A stretch of 64,000 bases of DNA from Stichopus chloronotus. Its lineage: Eukaryota > Echinodermata > Holothuroidea > Aspidochirotida > Stichopodidae. Position numbers and translations under genes: made by a program. Every line of letters starts with the position of its first letter. Positions within the stretch are counted from its first letter, which is position 1. This document shows, one piece after another, positions 60,601-64,000 of this stretch. Location: NCBI GenBank assembly GCA_021234535.1, contig CM037845.1:3624501-3688500 (forward strand), read 5' to 3'. Under the pieces are notes generated by a model. It saw only the letters and a program-made list of their open reading frames with translations, did not search any database and was not told where the DNA came from.

Positions 60601-63515
60601 CTTTTTAGTGTAGTAAAGTTTCTTGAGCATAGTCTTAGCTGAGGCTACAGCAGGACTTAACTGCTTGTAAACATCCGAGTTCTGGGAAAAAAGGAAGTTA
60701 AACAGTAAAGTCCTAATGAGCAAAACAAATCCAACACAAAAGAAAGGATGTGAATTGATAAGGAGAGATTTTAGACTGGTGAATGATGTCAGTGAATGTA
60801 CACAGTTTTTCGAAGAAATTTGTAGAATGTTGGCATATTTTTTAAATAAATCTATGGTACATTGGTCTTTACATATTCAATTCTACTCATCAAATGATAT
60901 AAACCTGGCTTACTTGTTTAAGGGAAATAGGGCATTTAGAATATACCAACATGGCATGCGAAGACTATAGCTTTAATCATTGTTAAACCACTCAGTCTCC
61001 GTCGCCAATAAACATCTGCAAAAGCTTCATCTCCTCAAAACATTATGCAGGCCTTGAGTAATGGAAGATGCATCATTTGAATTTTGAAAAATTTGGGTGA
61101 ACAAATTCTTGTTGAGCAAGAAATAGCTGAATTTAGATCTGTGAGAAACTTATTTGTTGAAAAGAAGGCTACTGTCCTTCGTTATTTTGAAAAATCTGTT
61201 GTTCTACCTTTACAAACATGTTTTAAAACTTTGGTTGTTTTCTGTAAAACAAACGCCCTATTTCCCTTCAAGGTTCACTCTGATACTTGTTTCATATTAA
61301 ATGCTCAAAAGTGAAAACCATTAATGTAACTTTACACACTGACTAATTTTACTGACTTTTGCATGTTAAGATAATCTAGAAGAAATACATTTCTGGTATT
61401 AATTATTTTTGAAATTCAATGATACAGACTTAACTTTTACAAAATCTACTGAACTGCACTGGCAGCTTATCAAAAGCCAACATTGCTACAATAATAAGGA
61501 ACCACTAAACTGAACTTTCAGATTCGCAGTTAAATGCTACAAGTGCTTGTATTTCAATCACAAATAGAAAGAAGCGAACATGGCCTGGTGAAGACTCGTC
61601 AAAGTCATTTCAGCATTAAGATCCATTTACGGAGTTCGAGAATCTTGTTGTTGTTCAATACCTACAGTGCATACCATGTGTAGGCTTCATACAGATTTAG
61701 GCCTAGTGTTATACACATTAGTACGCCTCAGCCTCAGATGTGGGTCACATGACAACAATACGTAAGATCCTATTTTTGAAAAGCATCCGATCAGTCCAGT
61801 GATCTTTCTATCAGTATTTTCTTTTATGTTGGTCACTTTACACCAATGTCTGTTCCTATCCTGTCCTCATATAAATTGTCCCAATCCAATCAAATCACTC
61901 CAATATTTTTCAGTTTGTCTTTCTCATCCAATAAAAAGTCATTTGAAATGACGACACACCGGGATTGGAAGACATTCTGTTTCGGTATCTGACAGCAACA
62001 CCTGATAGGCATGTAAAGATCGCCAATTTTGGCACTTTTTGACTAAATTTCGAGAAGATTTACGATGAAATGTGAAGAACTGGATCGGAATTAAAACTGG
62101 TATCGACTAGGAACACAAGCTACATTTAAGTTTGATGCGACACTACCGAGTGTTGCTTATACAGCAAAATATTTATGACATTTACTTTAGCATTTAGTCC
62201 ACAATCAATTTCATGTACTGACTCAGGTTCACCAACAGTAATGGAACAGACATTAGCTGGTCTCTGACAGGATTCTAAGTCTCTATTGGACATTACAAGT
62301 AAACTGAACAAACCAACCCTCGCCTGTGCTAGCAGCTATAAGAGTTTATAACTGAGATATTAGGTAAATCACAACAGTTGATGTCATACAAAAACAACAT
62401 AGCAGACTAGTTTGCAAGGAGGTGATTGAGCAGAAATAATGATTGATTACAGGATAAAACAGCTGCATCTTGTCATTTAATTGTATCAGCAGGCAAAATG
62501 CACCTCAGAGACTTTTCATAAAGCTATTTCCTAGCTATGCATACAATTACTTGGATGAAAATGACAAATTTAAGGAACACCACTTTAATGCAGATCAGTC
62601 GATAATCAATTCATTTACTGTAACTGTCTGAATGACCTACAGTTTCCTATCTATCAGAAATTGGGGGCAATACTTTATACAAACATGTCAAACAGAGTTG
62701 ACTTTATTACTAGTTTCAATTTCTGCATGTAGCAAGAATTGGCTGCACTGTTGACTGTGTTGGTTGCTGGAATTTCTACATGCAATACTCATTGGCTACA
62801 GTTATCATGAATACTAAAGCACACAATATTAGTTTCCAACCAGTTGGGACAATTTTCAAAGCTATGAACCACTCTGCACTATCCTCCCATACCATGCCTC
62901 AAAGCACTACAAGTAATGATAACAACACTTCCTCACATATCCACTCAATGCATATGTGAGAGTCACTTTTTGAAGGAACTAACCACAAGGAAATGCATCC
63001 CCAGAGACATGATGATAAGAGTTAGGGTTAGGAAATGCATCTCCTATGACATCATGATAAGAGTTAGGGTTAGGAAATGCATCTCCTATGACATCATGAT
63101 AAGAGTTAGGGTTAGGAAATGCATCTCCTATGACATCATGATAAGAGTTAGGGTTAGGAAATGCATCTCCTATGGTATCATGATAAGAGTTAGGCATCTC
63201 CATCAGCCTAGTACCCTTAGACATGTATCACATTAATAGCAACTAAATTGGAAAGAGATGTTTGCAAATTGACTGACGTATCTTTCAGAAACATGTTCAC
63301 ACATGTTATTCAGATTGCTCCTAATGACAAGTGCTACAAAGTGGGATGTATCACATTTTTCAAACTGGGAGTAATTTTTAACCTTCTCTTGAATATGCAA
63401 GATGTTGTGTCCTTTATGGTCTCCAGTCAGACCACACTTGGCACAGATTGGTTCCTTATCATCTTCACAGAAGAATTCCCTCGGCATGTCTTGATGAACT
63501 GGACAGACGTATACC
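21464..63515 (-). CDS. rnf17: RNF17/TDRD4 (Qin-like) B-box and five-Tudor protein, 30 exons, 5' partial
   Basis: The gene was reconstructed from splice signals and reading phase over 30 exons, about 4.9 kb and 1,638 codons, with a TAG stop at 21464-21466. Domains by residue of the visible part: B-box about 2-40, coiled-coil-like helix about 45-140, then extended Tudor domains near 290-505, 520-715, 745-950, 1165-1345 and 1420-1635. Tudors 3 and 4 are separated by an acidic, Ser/Pro-rich linker (about 955-1150). Each Tudor core has the WYRA-type strand and a DYGN-type strand, and each is followed by the nuclease-like half ending in a motif such as LLVQSGHA or LIEMGLAD. Known family members bind symmetrically dimethylated arginines of PIWI proteins, sit in germ granules (nuage) and act in piRNA ping-pong; a germline role here is inferred. 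Family length is about 1,620 residues. The RING is missing because the gene continues beyond 64,000. Other Tudor proteins (TDRD1, TDRD6) lack the B-box. The phase at the junction into Tudor 4 is unresolved. Confidence 0.85.
22642..22831 (-). CDS. rnf17: Exon 29: Tudor 5, nuclease-like half
   Basis: The exon reads ICQLPEQYLELPTQCRLCRI, then SQIPPGFPVSENSDW and IKNKIFLATVL. The homologous strand in the other domains is AVTCAL or AICCHL. The splice sites are TTTTAG and TTG|GTGAGT. Confidence 0.86.
24237..24375 (-). CDS. rnf17: Exon 28: Tudor 5 core
   Basis: The exon reads LPCLAFYSVDKQWYRGEILS and then LVRFVDYGTIENLPLD. The Asn of DYGN is Thr (DYGT), so one cage contact is lost. The acceptor is GGCAG. 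The only donor that keeps phase is AG|GCAAGT, a GC-AG intron. Confidence 0.87.
24520..24995. repeat. Degenerate tandem repeat CTACCACCAAACAAAACCAAT in an intron
   Basis: CTACCACCAAACAAA or close variants recur roughly every 20 to 25 bases, some 20 times, in the intron between exons 27 and 28. Several copies are shortened. Confidence 0.85.
25719..25851 (-). CDS. rnf17: Exon 27: Tudor 5 helix
   Basis: The exon reads YSTTFKTGPYQDHNLMLLYE and then QFVALHAEVNKLALSLPD, the helix between the opening strand and the core. The splice sites are TCCAG and G|GTATTG. The phases agree with both neighbours. Confidence 0.83.
26400..26690. repeat. 37-bp tandem repeat, about 7 copies, in an intron
   Basis: The unit is typified by CATCAACAGCCAAATCTGAC plus TTAGTTGCAA and an AGCAAC tail. 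The two best copies start at 26531 and 26568, exactly 37 bases apart. Outer copies are diverged. It lies between exons 26 and 27. Confidence 0.85.
27048..27392 (-). CDS. rnf17: Exon 26: Tudor 4 end, acidic linker, Tudor 5 opening
   Basis: The exon begins NIPVSGESLSVKMFLPNGED and then VAQLLIRQGLASASRP, the end of the fourth nuclease-like half. A glutamate-rich linker follows (KEEEDHPEEKEVFDEDEYF), and the exon ends LSWKEFLAEVPCIETPNL, the start of Tudor 5. The acceptor is ACATAG and the donor is CTG|GTAGGT. Confidence 0.85.
28564..28690. repeat. Dispersed repeat B, copy 1 (intronic)
   Basis: It shares TCATTGT-AA-CCA-TCAGTCTC, CCAATAAACATC, AGCTTCATCT and TGCATCATTTGAAT, in the same order and orientation, with 60974-61110. 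Confidence 0.7.
28890..28958 (-). CDS. rnf17: Exon 25: Tudor 4, nuclease-like half
   Basis: This 23-codon exon reads IPPDKMINLAEMITERTCSI and TTQ. IPPDK matches the turn in Tudor 1 (IIPPDK). The splice sites are TTCCAG and CAG|GTAGTA, in phase 0 at both ends. Confidence 0.85.
29804..29923 (-). CDS. rnf17: Exon 24: Tudor 4 core, second part
   Basis: The exon reads VQYVDFGNSEVVHIKDIYSS and then DLPQQSLCCKLDDIST. The cage Tyr of DYGN is Phe here (DFGN), a conservative aromatic change. The splice sites are TGCAAG and ACA|GTGAGT, in phase 0 at both ends. Confidence 0.88.
30200..30445 (-). CDS. rnf17: Exon 23: Tudor 4 core, first part
   Basis: The exon begins SIYCSKQSEGLDYSSELSLF, contains a helix (VEILQSMMDELQVFCLKGL), and ends TGQAVCAKFNVDNKWYRANV plus SQVYEESAE. 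The acceptor is TTACAG and the donor is GAG|GTAAGG. An in-frame TAG lies just upstream, so the exon must enter in phase 0. Confidence 0.87.
30755..30885. repeat. Dispersed repeat C, copy 1 (intronic)
   Basis: It shares AGGCACACATTTGA, GACAACTTGCA, GTGATTTT, CTGGTTTCAACG-ATTTCACAGG and AAAAACC with 56041-56155, in the same order. Confidence 0.6.
31597..32267 (-). CDS. rnf17: Exon 22: long disordered linker and Tudor 4 opening strand
   Basis: At 671 bases this is the largest exon. It encodes a low-complexity acidic linker rich in Ser, Pro, Asp and Asn (for example SPARDDGISPARQNINDSGD), then YPPPVIPDRKQLVIAVSFVS and QEGLIYGLEV, the opening of Tudor 4. The acceptor is TTTCACAG. The strong donor T|GTAAGT at 31596 leaves phase 1, which does not match the next exon; an in-frame alternative is GAG|GTTGAT about 10 bases earlier. 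Confidence 0.82.
32848..32987 (-). CDS. rnf17: Exon 21: Tudor 3 C-terminal end
   Basis: The exon reads GDKSDGSLPVDLLYELTGQE and then ELASISELLIEEGLALRD. ELLIEEGLA is the conserved end of the nuclease-like half. The splice sites are CCCCAG and AG|GTAGGG. Confidence 0.87.
34276..34482 (-). CDS. rnf17: Exon 20: Tudor 3 core end and nuclease-like half
   Basis: The exon reads VLFTDYGNREILSLSNIRIL and then EKPFAICCHLTGVIPAGGKD, ending IDCYINQK. The splice sites are ATGCAG and AAG|GTATGT, in phase 0 at both ends. DYGN is intact although the rest of this cage is not. Confidence 0.9.
35251..35404 (-). CDS. rnf17: Exon 19: Tudor 3 core, first part
   Basis: The exon reads LLETMTLHYKNLEPVKDHEW and then EGSPCAALLVREGVWCRGEI. 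The core is degenerate: Leu replaces the cage Phe (CAALL) and Cys replaces the Tyr of WYR (VWCRG). The acceptor GTCAG at 35405 is needed for phase, and the donor is GTG|GTAGGC. Confidence 0.85.
36143..36349 (-). CDS. rnf17: Exon 18: linker and Tudor 3 opening strand
   Basis: The exon begins with a serine-rich linker (APEMLRASSLVSSASSSVSS) and then reads KSMYTTVHVSNVESPSCIYL and QLASASKDGL, the opening of Tudor 3. The acceptor is CGCAG and the donor is AG|GTAATA. It enters in phase 2, as required if the transcript splices from any GT-bearing copy of the array. Confidence 0.85.
36538..38200 (-). repeat. 73-bp tandem array (23 copies) made from an exon tail plus its 5' splice site
   Basis: The unit is 73 bp, repeated head to tail at 36538, 36611, 36684 and onward to 38143; one spacing is 72. 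Read on the minus strand, each unit holds about 57 bp of the 3' tail of exon 17 (ending GCTCAGGACCTGC) and about 16 bp of intron (GTATGTATAAATG). Ten copies, including the exon itself, keep GT at the donor; thirteen have AT. Neighbouring copies also alternate as a 146-bp dimer in the right half. It is not a CRISPR array, because there are no spacers. Confidence 0.95.
38143..38254 (-). CDS. rnf17: Exon 17: Tudor 2 C-terminal end; tail is the source of the 73-bp array
   Basis: The exon reads DQDDFISVVAFEVTQEERIN and then LNALLVQSGHASSSGPA. LLVQSGHA is the conserved end of the nuclease-like half. The acceptor is TTTAG and the donor is GC|GTATGT at 38142. The last ~57 bases plus 16 intron bases form the unit repeated 23 times in the intron. 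This outermost copy is taken as the genuine exon because only it is joined to the upstream exon body. Confidence 0.82.
38571..38691 (-). CDS. rnf17: Exon 16: Tudor 2, nuclease-like half
   Basis: The exon reads AIPCKLTDVSPLVPDEGW, then SEEACFSFSQIISYKPVELH and VY. This is the homologue of the AVTCALYDIIPPD segment in Tudor 1. The splice sites are CTCCAG and A|GTAAGA. Confidence 0.88.
38735..38802. repeat. ATT-rich microsatellite with a CA run
   Basis: Runs of TTAATTTTTAATTATTATTATT end in ACACACACAC. The tract lies in the intron just upstream of exon 16 in transcript order. Confidence 0.85.
38945..39990. repeat. Diverged copies of one element in the intron between exons 15 and 16 and beyond
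   Basis: CATGATATCA-CATACATG, GTGCCTTCTCGAG or GCCTTTTTGAG, CTGGTTATCA-A and AAGTCTTCT-GA recur in the same order near 38,980-39,060, 39,155-39,270 and 39,868-39,985. Exon 15 (39,525-39,640) lies between two of them. Confidence 0.5.
39525..39640 (-). CDS. rnf17: Exon 15: Tudor 2 core, second part
   Basis: The exon reads LPGKQQIEVLYIDYGNTAIV and then QYNQIRKVTEKFLKLPVM. The DYGN strand is complete, so the cage looks intact. The splice sites are TTTAG and ATG|GTGAGT. The intron before it is one of the longest (39,641-42,659). Confidence 0.9.
40345..40775. repeat. Degenerate 120 to 140-bp tandem repeat, 3 to 4 copies
   Basis: Each copy starts with AGCATTTTGCAGAATTTCA, then GGCCAAAGGGCCCACATGG, CTTGGACTCCAAATTCCTGA and a TATGACAAAC block. 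Starts are near 40351, 40491 and 40611, with a fragment near 40752. It lies in the intron between exons 14 and 15. Confidence 0.8.
42660..42822 (-). CDS. rnf17: Exon 14: Tudor 2 core, first part
   Basis: The exon encodes a helix (MEKSLRQLMGELQQAYRR) and then CPQVDMICVAKYVNDKKW and YRAQIIG. Tyr stands where most cores have Phe (AKY). The acceptor ATAG at 42823 was chosen over ACAG because only it gives an open phase-0 frame. The donor is G|GTAAGA. Confidence 0.85.
43210..43375 (-). repeat. Decayed tandem copies of the exon 13 tail in its downstream intron
   Basis: On the minus strand, right after the donor of exon 13, two further segments resemble the exon end. One matches the ATCTGTAATATCGT stretch closely. 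A second ends TATCACTTTTGAGTGCAGGAGG, against CATCACTTCTGGGTGCAGGAGG in the exon. A third, weaker copy may sit near 43,215-43,260. Confidence 0.65.
43387..43502 (-). CDS. rnf17: Exon 13: Tudor 2 opening strand
   Basis: The exon reads KSPIAPRKYLPPELPCEGES and then LVATICNIVDPHHFWVQE, the standard Tudor opening (I-x-x-V-x-x-P-x-x-F-W-V). The donor is GAG|GTAGGA. The last ~45 bases recur in decayed form in the downstream intron (see repeat at 43,210-43,375). Confidence 0.85.
45306..45456 (-). CDS. rnf17: Exon 12: Tudor 1 C-terminal end
   Basis: The exon reads YHGEADDILQVDLHSSPNSS and then VSVRDALIFLELACFINDT, the last strand and helix of the first nuclease-like half. The splice sites are TTTCAG and C|GTAAGT. 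It continues into the next exon with a proline codon split over the junction. Confidence 0.85.
46545..46622 (-). CDS. rnf17: Exon 11: Tudor 1, nuclease-like half
   Basis: The exon reads KSKWPKESAEAFASMVAAQD and then VSLVMS, the helix and strand of the nuclease-like half. It is in phase 0 at both ends, with a CTCAG acceptor and a GTGAGT donor. It was too short to stand out as an open frame and was found from the junction phases. Confidence 0.85.
47831..47915 (-). CDS. rnf17: Exon 10: Tudor 1, nuclease-like half
   Basis: The exon reads LVKLKPKFEKEPPFAVTCAL and then YDIIPPDK, the conserved strand and Pro-Pro-Asp turn that follow a Tudor core in extended Tudor domains. The donor is a strong GTAAGT and the acceptor is CAAAG. 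Confidence 0.88.
49545..49737 (-). CDS. rnf17: Exon 9: Tudor 1 core
   Basis: The exon holds the Tudor core: TKCCCKFDDGQWYRAMVK, a short acidic insertion (QAEDADD), then VEVIYIDYGNTQWVPVS. All residues of the dimethylarginine cage seem present (Phe of CKF, WY, Tyr of IYIDYGN, Tyr and Asn of DYGN). The splice sites are CTCAG and CA|GTGAGT. Confidence 0.9.
49738..53504. other. Introns around exon 8
   Basis: Two introns of 1.7 and 1.9 kb flank exon 8 (51415-51579). They are AT-rich without recognisable repeats or genes. Open frames here extend exons past their donors or are unsupported. Confidence 0.5.
51415..51579 (-). CDS. rnf17: Exon 8: Tudor 1, N-terminal nuclease-like strand
   Basis: The exon encodes KKQNVRVVHIRSPVCFYVHC, the usual opening of an extended Tudor domain (V-x-V-x-H-I-x-S-P-x-x-F-Y-V). 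A helix follows (LEKSMRNLSNICESITDF) and then the start of the core, IPDPIQVG. The splice sites are TCTCAG and G|GTATGT. Confidence 0.88.
53505..53612 (-). CDS. rnf17: Exon 7: linker before Tudor 1
   Basis: The exon reads PDHVRVLQKEGILPADL, then ESRERLKPKPTLDLKKI. The acceptor is TTTCAG and the donor is A|GTCAGT. The open frame to 53305 past the donor is intronic read-through. The phase carries an A into the next exon, giving Asn. Confidence 0.75.
54965..55089 (-). CDS. rnf17: Exon 6: acidic/basic linker
   Basis: The exon reads HSLMSSTDLPEDFGEPKIED, then CPLFGT and a KENAKKKKS basic end. The acceptor is AATAG and the donor is ATAG|GTAATA. The phases (2 in, 1 out) match both neighbours. It has no recognisable domain and is probably a flexible linker before Tudor 1. 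Confidence 0.75.
55855..56220. repeat. Dispersed repeat C, copy 2 (intronic)
   Basis: Bases 56041-56155 match 30755-30885. The flanks carry repeated TCGATATTGCCAATATT and ATCAATATTTTAAATATCGATACCGA motifs, suggesting a larger element. Confidence 0.55.
56378..56751. mobile_element. pogo/Tigger-like MITE, about 374 bp
   Basis: The left end CAGTAAAGCCCTATTTATCC matches the reverse complement of the right end, AAGTAAAACCCCATATATCC, and both ends are flanked by TA. Subterminal GGATAAA-GGGGT motifs are repeated inside. There is no transposase. CAGTAAAACCCC-type ends with TA duplication are typical of non-autonomous pogo/Tigger relatives. It sits in the intron between exons 5 and 6. Confidence 0.65.
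56880..57060. repeat. Degenerate ~40-bp tandem repeat
   Basis: CATTCCTGCTTTTCCAGACA, TTGCTGTTTTCCACACAAAA, CATTCCTGTTTTCCAGACAA and TCCTGTTCGCTGAACAAAAA recur about every 40 to 45 bases, four copies in all. Confidence 0.75.
57221..57407 (-). CDS. rnf17: Exon 5: linker after the B-box helix
   Basis: The exon encodes ALPSIDDKSKAPSNLTEII, a helical stretch (LTEASTLPWYL), and then DFHPGTMELSAKVQVNASN. The acceptor is CCCCAG. The donor GTACGT at 57220 was preferred over a later GTAAAT because only it keeps the phase into the next exon. The open frame runs 8 codons past the donor to a stop. Confidence 0.75.
58190..58280. repeat. Short tandem repeat CATCACCCACACGTGACTA
   Basis: About five copies of a ~19-20-bp unit are present, alternating CACGTG, CACATG and CATGTG cores. 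It is intronic, between exons 4 and 5. Confidence 0.85.
58432..58668. repeat. 14-bp minisatellite CCTTCTCCAACCCT, about 16 copies
   Basis: The unit is nearly perfect, with a few C/T substitutions. Because 14 is not a multiple of 3, every frame cycles through the same 14-residue period (for example EGWRRRVGEGGLEK on the minus strand), which makes long false open frames. It is intronic. Confidence 0.95.
59091..59206 (-). CDS. rnf17: Exon 4: coiled-coil-like region
   Basis: The exon reads HLEIRGAVAAANHSQLENL and then SCIKKNLASNICRLTTVIE. It has a good TTTTGCAG acceptor and a GTTGGT donor, entering in phase 2 and leaving in phase 1. It probably ends the B-box C-terminal helix. Confidence 0.8.
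59762..59862 (-). CDS. rnf17: Exon 3: coiled-coil-like region
   Basis: The exon encodes a charged amphipathic helix (AVDEEETRLLKVKENLLEEV, then DQSFAEFHAALQL). The acceptor is TAG|GC in phase 0 and the donor is a strong AA|GTAAGT in phase 2. The next exon supplies the final G of a lysine codon. Confidence 0.8.
60601..60681 (-). CDS. rnf17: Exon 2: coiled-coil-like region
   Basis: This 27-codon exon begins NSDVYKQLSP and is lysine-rich and helical (AKTMLKKLYYTKK). It has a clean CAG acceptor and an AAG|GTGGGA donor, and it is in phase 0 at both ends. It joins in frame to the B-box exon and to the AVDEEETRLL exon. B-boxes in TRIM-type proteins are normally followed by such a helix. Confidence 0.75.
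60974..61110. repeat. Dispersed repeat B, copy 2 (intronic)
   Basis: It is the partner of 28564-28690, with the same order of shared blocks and small indels between them. It lies in the intron between exons 1 and 2. Confidence 0.7.
63008..63200. repeat. 42-bp tandem repeat with embedded TTAGGGTTAGG
   Basis: About 4.5 copies of GAGTTAGGGTTAGGAAATGC followed by ATCTCCTATGACATCATGATAA. It lies in the intron after the B-box exon. Both strands are open because 42 is a multiple of 3. Confidence 0.92.
63383..63515 (-). CDS. rnf17: Exon 1 of the visible part: B-box zinc finger
   Basis: This exon encodes a B-box with the pattern C-x2-H-x8-C-x7-C-x2-C-x5-H-x2-H (starting VYVCPVH and ending GDHKGH), followed by HNILHIQEK. 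The acceptor is caacag at 63516 and the donor is the weaker AAG|GTTAAA at 63382. It begins with one base of a split codon, so at least one coding exon, which should carry the RING, lies to the right. I saw no RING cysteine pattern in 63,516-64,000. Confidence 0.8.
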
Positions 63516-64000
63516 CTGTTGGTGGAAATAATGAAATGCAAATCCATAGCCATGAAAATTTTCTCCTTCGATCTTAACCACTTGTTCTATATTAAATGTT
63601 TAGGAAAAAATACACTCACAAAAAATGAAATGCGATCAACCAGAGGGGTAGCCCTTTTAAACGAAATTTAAAGAATCTAATATTTTTACTCAAAATATGA
63701 GAGGAATCTTAATATGGTCAACTTTCTTTCAAACAGCACTGTCAGGCTTCCTGTCTACCACCTCAAGATACTTTTCAAAACTCATTGAGCAACTTAATTG
63801 TCTAAGTGCTCAACATCTAGAAAACTTTAGTTCCTTGTAGGAAATCCCTAAGGGGAGGGGGGTGGAAGAATCTGTACAGAATGCCACCTTTAAGAGCTGC
63901 ACTTACTAACTTGAAACACTGCGAATCAAATCTGTGGTAATTAAAATCTACTTTGAAACTTCTTGTATTATGCATCACTACATACACTGCCTGCATGACA
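63516..64000. other. Intron upstream of the B-box exon, running off the window
   Basis: No exon is seen here. The acceptor of exon 1 requires an upstream exon ending in phase 2 (two bases of a split codon), which must lie beyond 64,000. Confidence 0.6.

Larger units (their letters stand above)
60682..63382. other. Intron 1 (between B-box and first helix exon)
   Basis: This is a 2.7-kb intron holding dispersed repeat B (60974-61110) and the 42-bp array (63008-63200). I saw no other exon, and the phases on either side (0 and 0) do not require one. Confidence 0.6.

Noticed and set aside
62916..63236. Repeat protein with period RVRVRKCISYDIMI
   Set aside because: It is an artefact of the 42-bp tandem repeat inside the intron after the B-box exon.
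1..64000. tRNA, rRNA or a transposase/reverse-transcriptase gene
   Set aside because: I looked for typical tRNA T-loop sequence and for polymerase or integrase motifs in the translated frames and saw none. A covariance-model or protein search could still find degraded copies.

Overview
This is an AT-rich nuclear window from an animal, with about 64 kb in view. Most of the coding sequence sits in short exons with GT-AG introns, and there are many simple and tandem repeats. The lineage cannot be read securely. The compact introns (0.1 to 2.7 kb), the repeat-rich gaps and the vertebrate-like domain order of the one gene fit a marine invertebrate, possibly an echinoderm, but that is inference.

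The right two thirds (about 21,464 to 63,515) hold one large minus-strand gene. I reconstruct 30 coding exons, about 4.9 kb and 1,638 codons. Its first visible exon encodes a B-box zinc finger. A coiled-coil-like stretch follows, then five extended Tudor domains (Tudor core plus staphylococcal-nuclease-like half), and a stop at 21,464. A B-box followed by five Tudor domains is the layout of RNF17/TDRD4 in vertebrates and Qin/Kumo in flies, which are germ-granule proteins of the piRNA pathway. The RING finger expected upstream lies beyond the right edge, so the gene is 5' partial. Reading phase was followed through every junction and agrees everywhere except one, the junction entering Tudor 4. 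Exon edges may be off by 1 to 2 bases.

The left third (1 to about 21,460) shows no gene I can support. It holds a GAT/ATG microsatellite, a degenerate ACT/GCT tract, many poly-G/poly-C runs, two copies of a dispersed element (about 1,582 and 4,963), a perfect 34-bp hairpin, and pyrimidine-rich or degenerate tandem blocks around 16.2 to 18.3 kb and 20.7 to 20.9 kb.

The most unusual structure is inside the gene. The 3' tail of the exon at 38,143-38,254, together with its 5' splice site, has been amplified into 23 head-to-tail copies of a 73-bp unit (36,538-38,200) that run into the downstream intron. Ten copies keep a GT at the donor position and thirteen have it changed to AT. A smaller, older version of the same process is visible beside the Tudor-2 exon at about 43.2-43.4 kb. 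Other intronic features are a pogo/Tigger-like MITE, a 14-bp minisatellite, a 42-bp repeat with embedded TTAGGG, and several pairs of decayed dispersed repeats.
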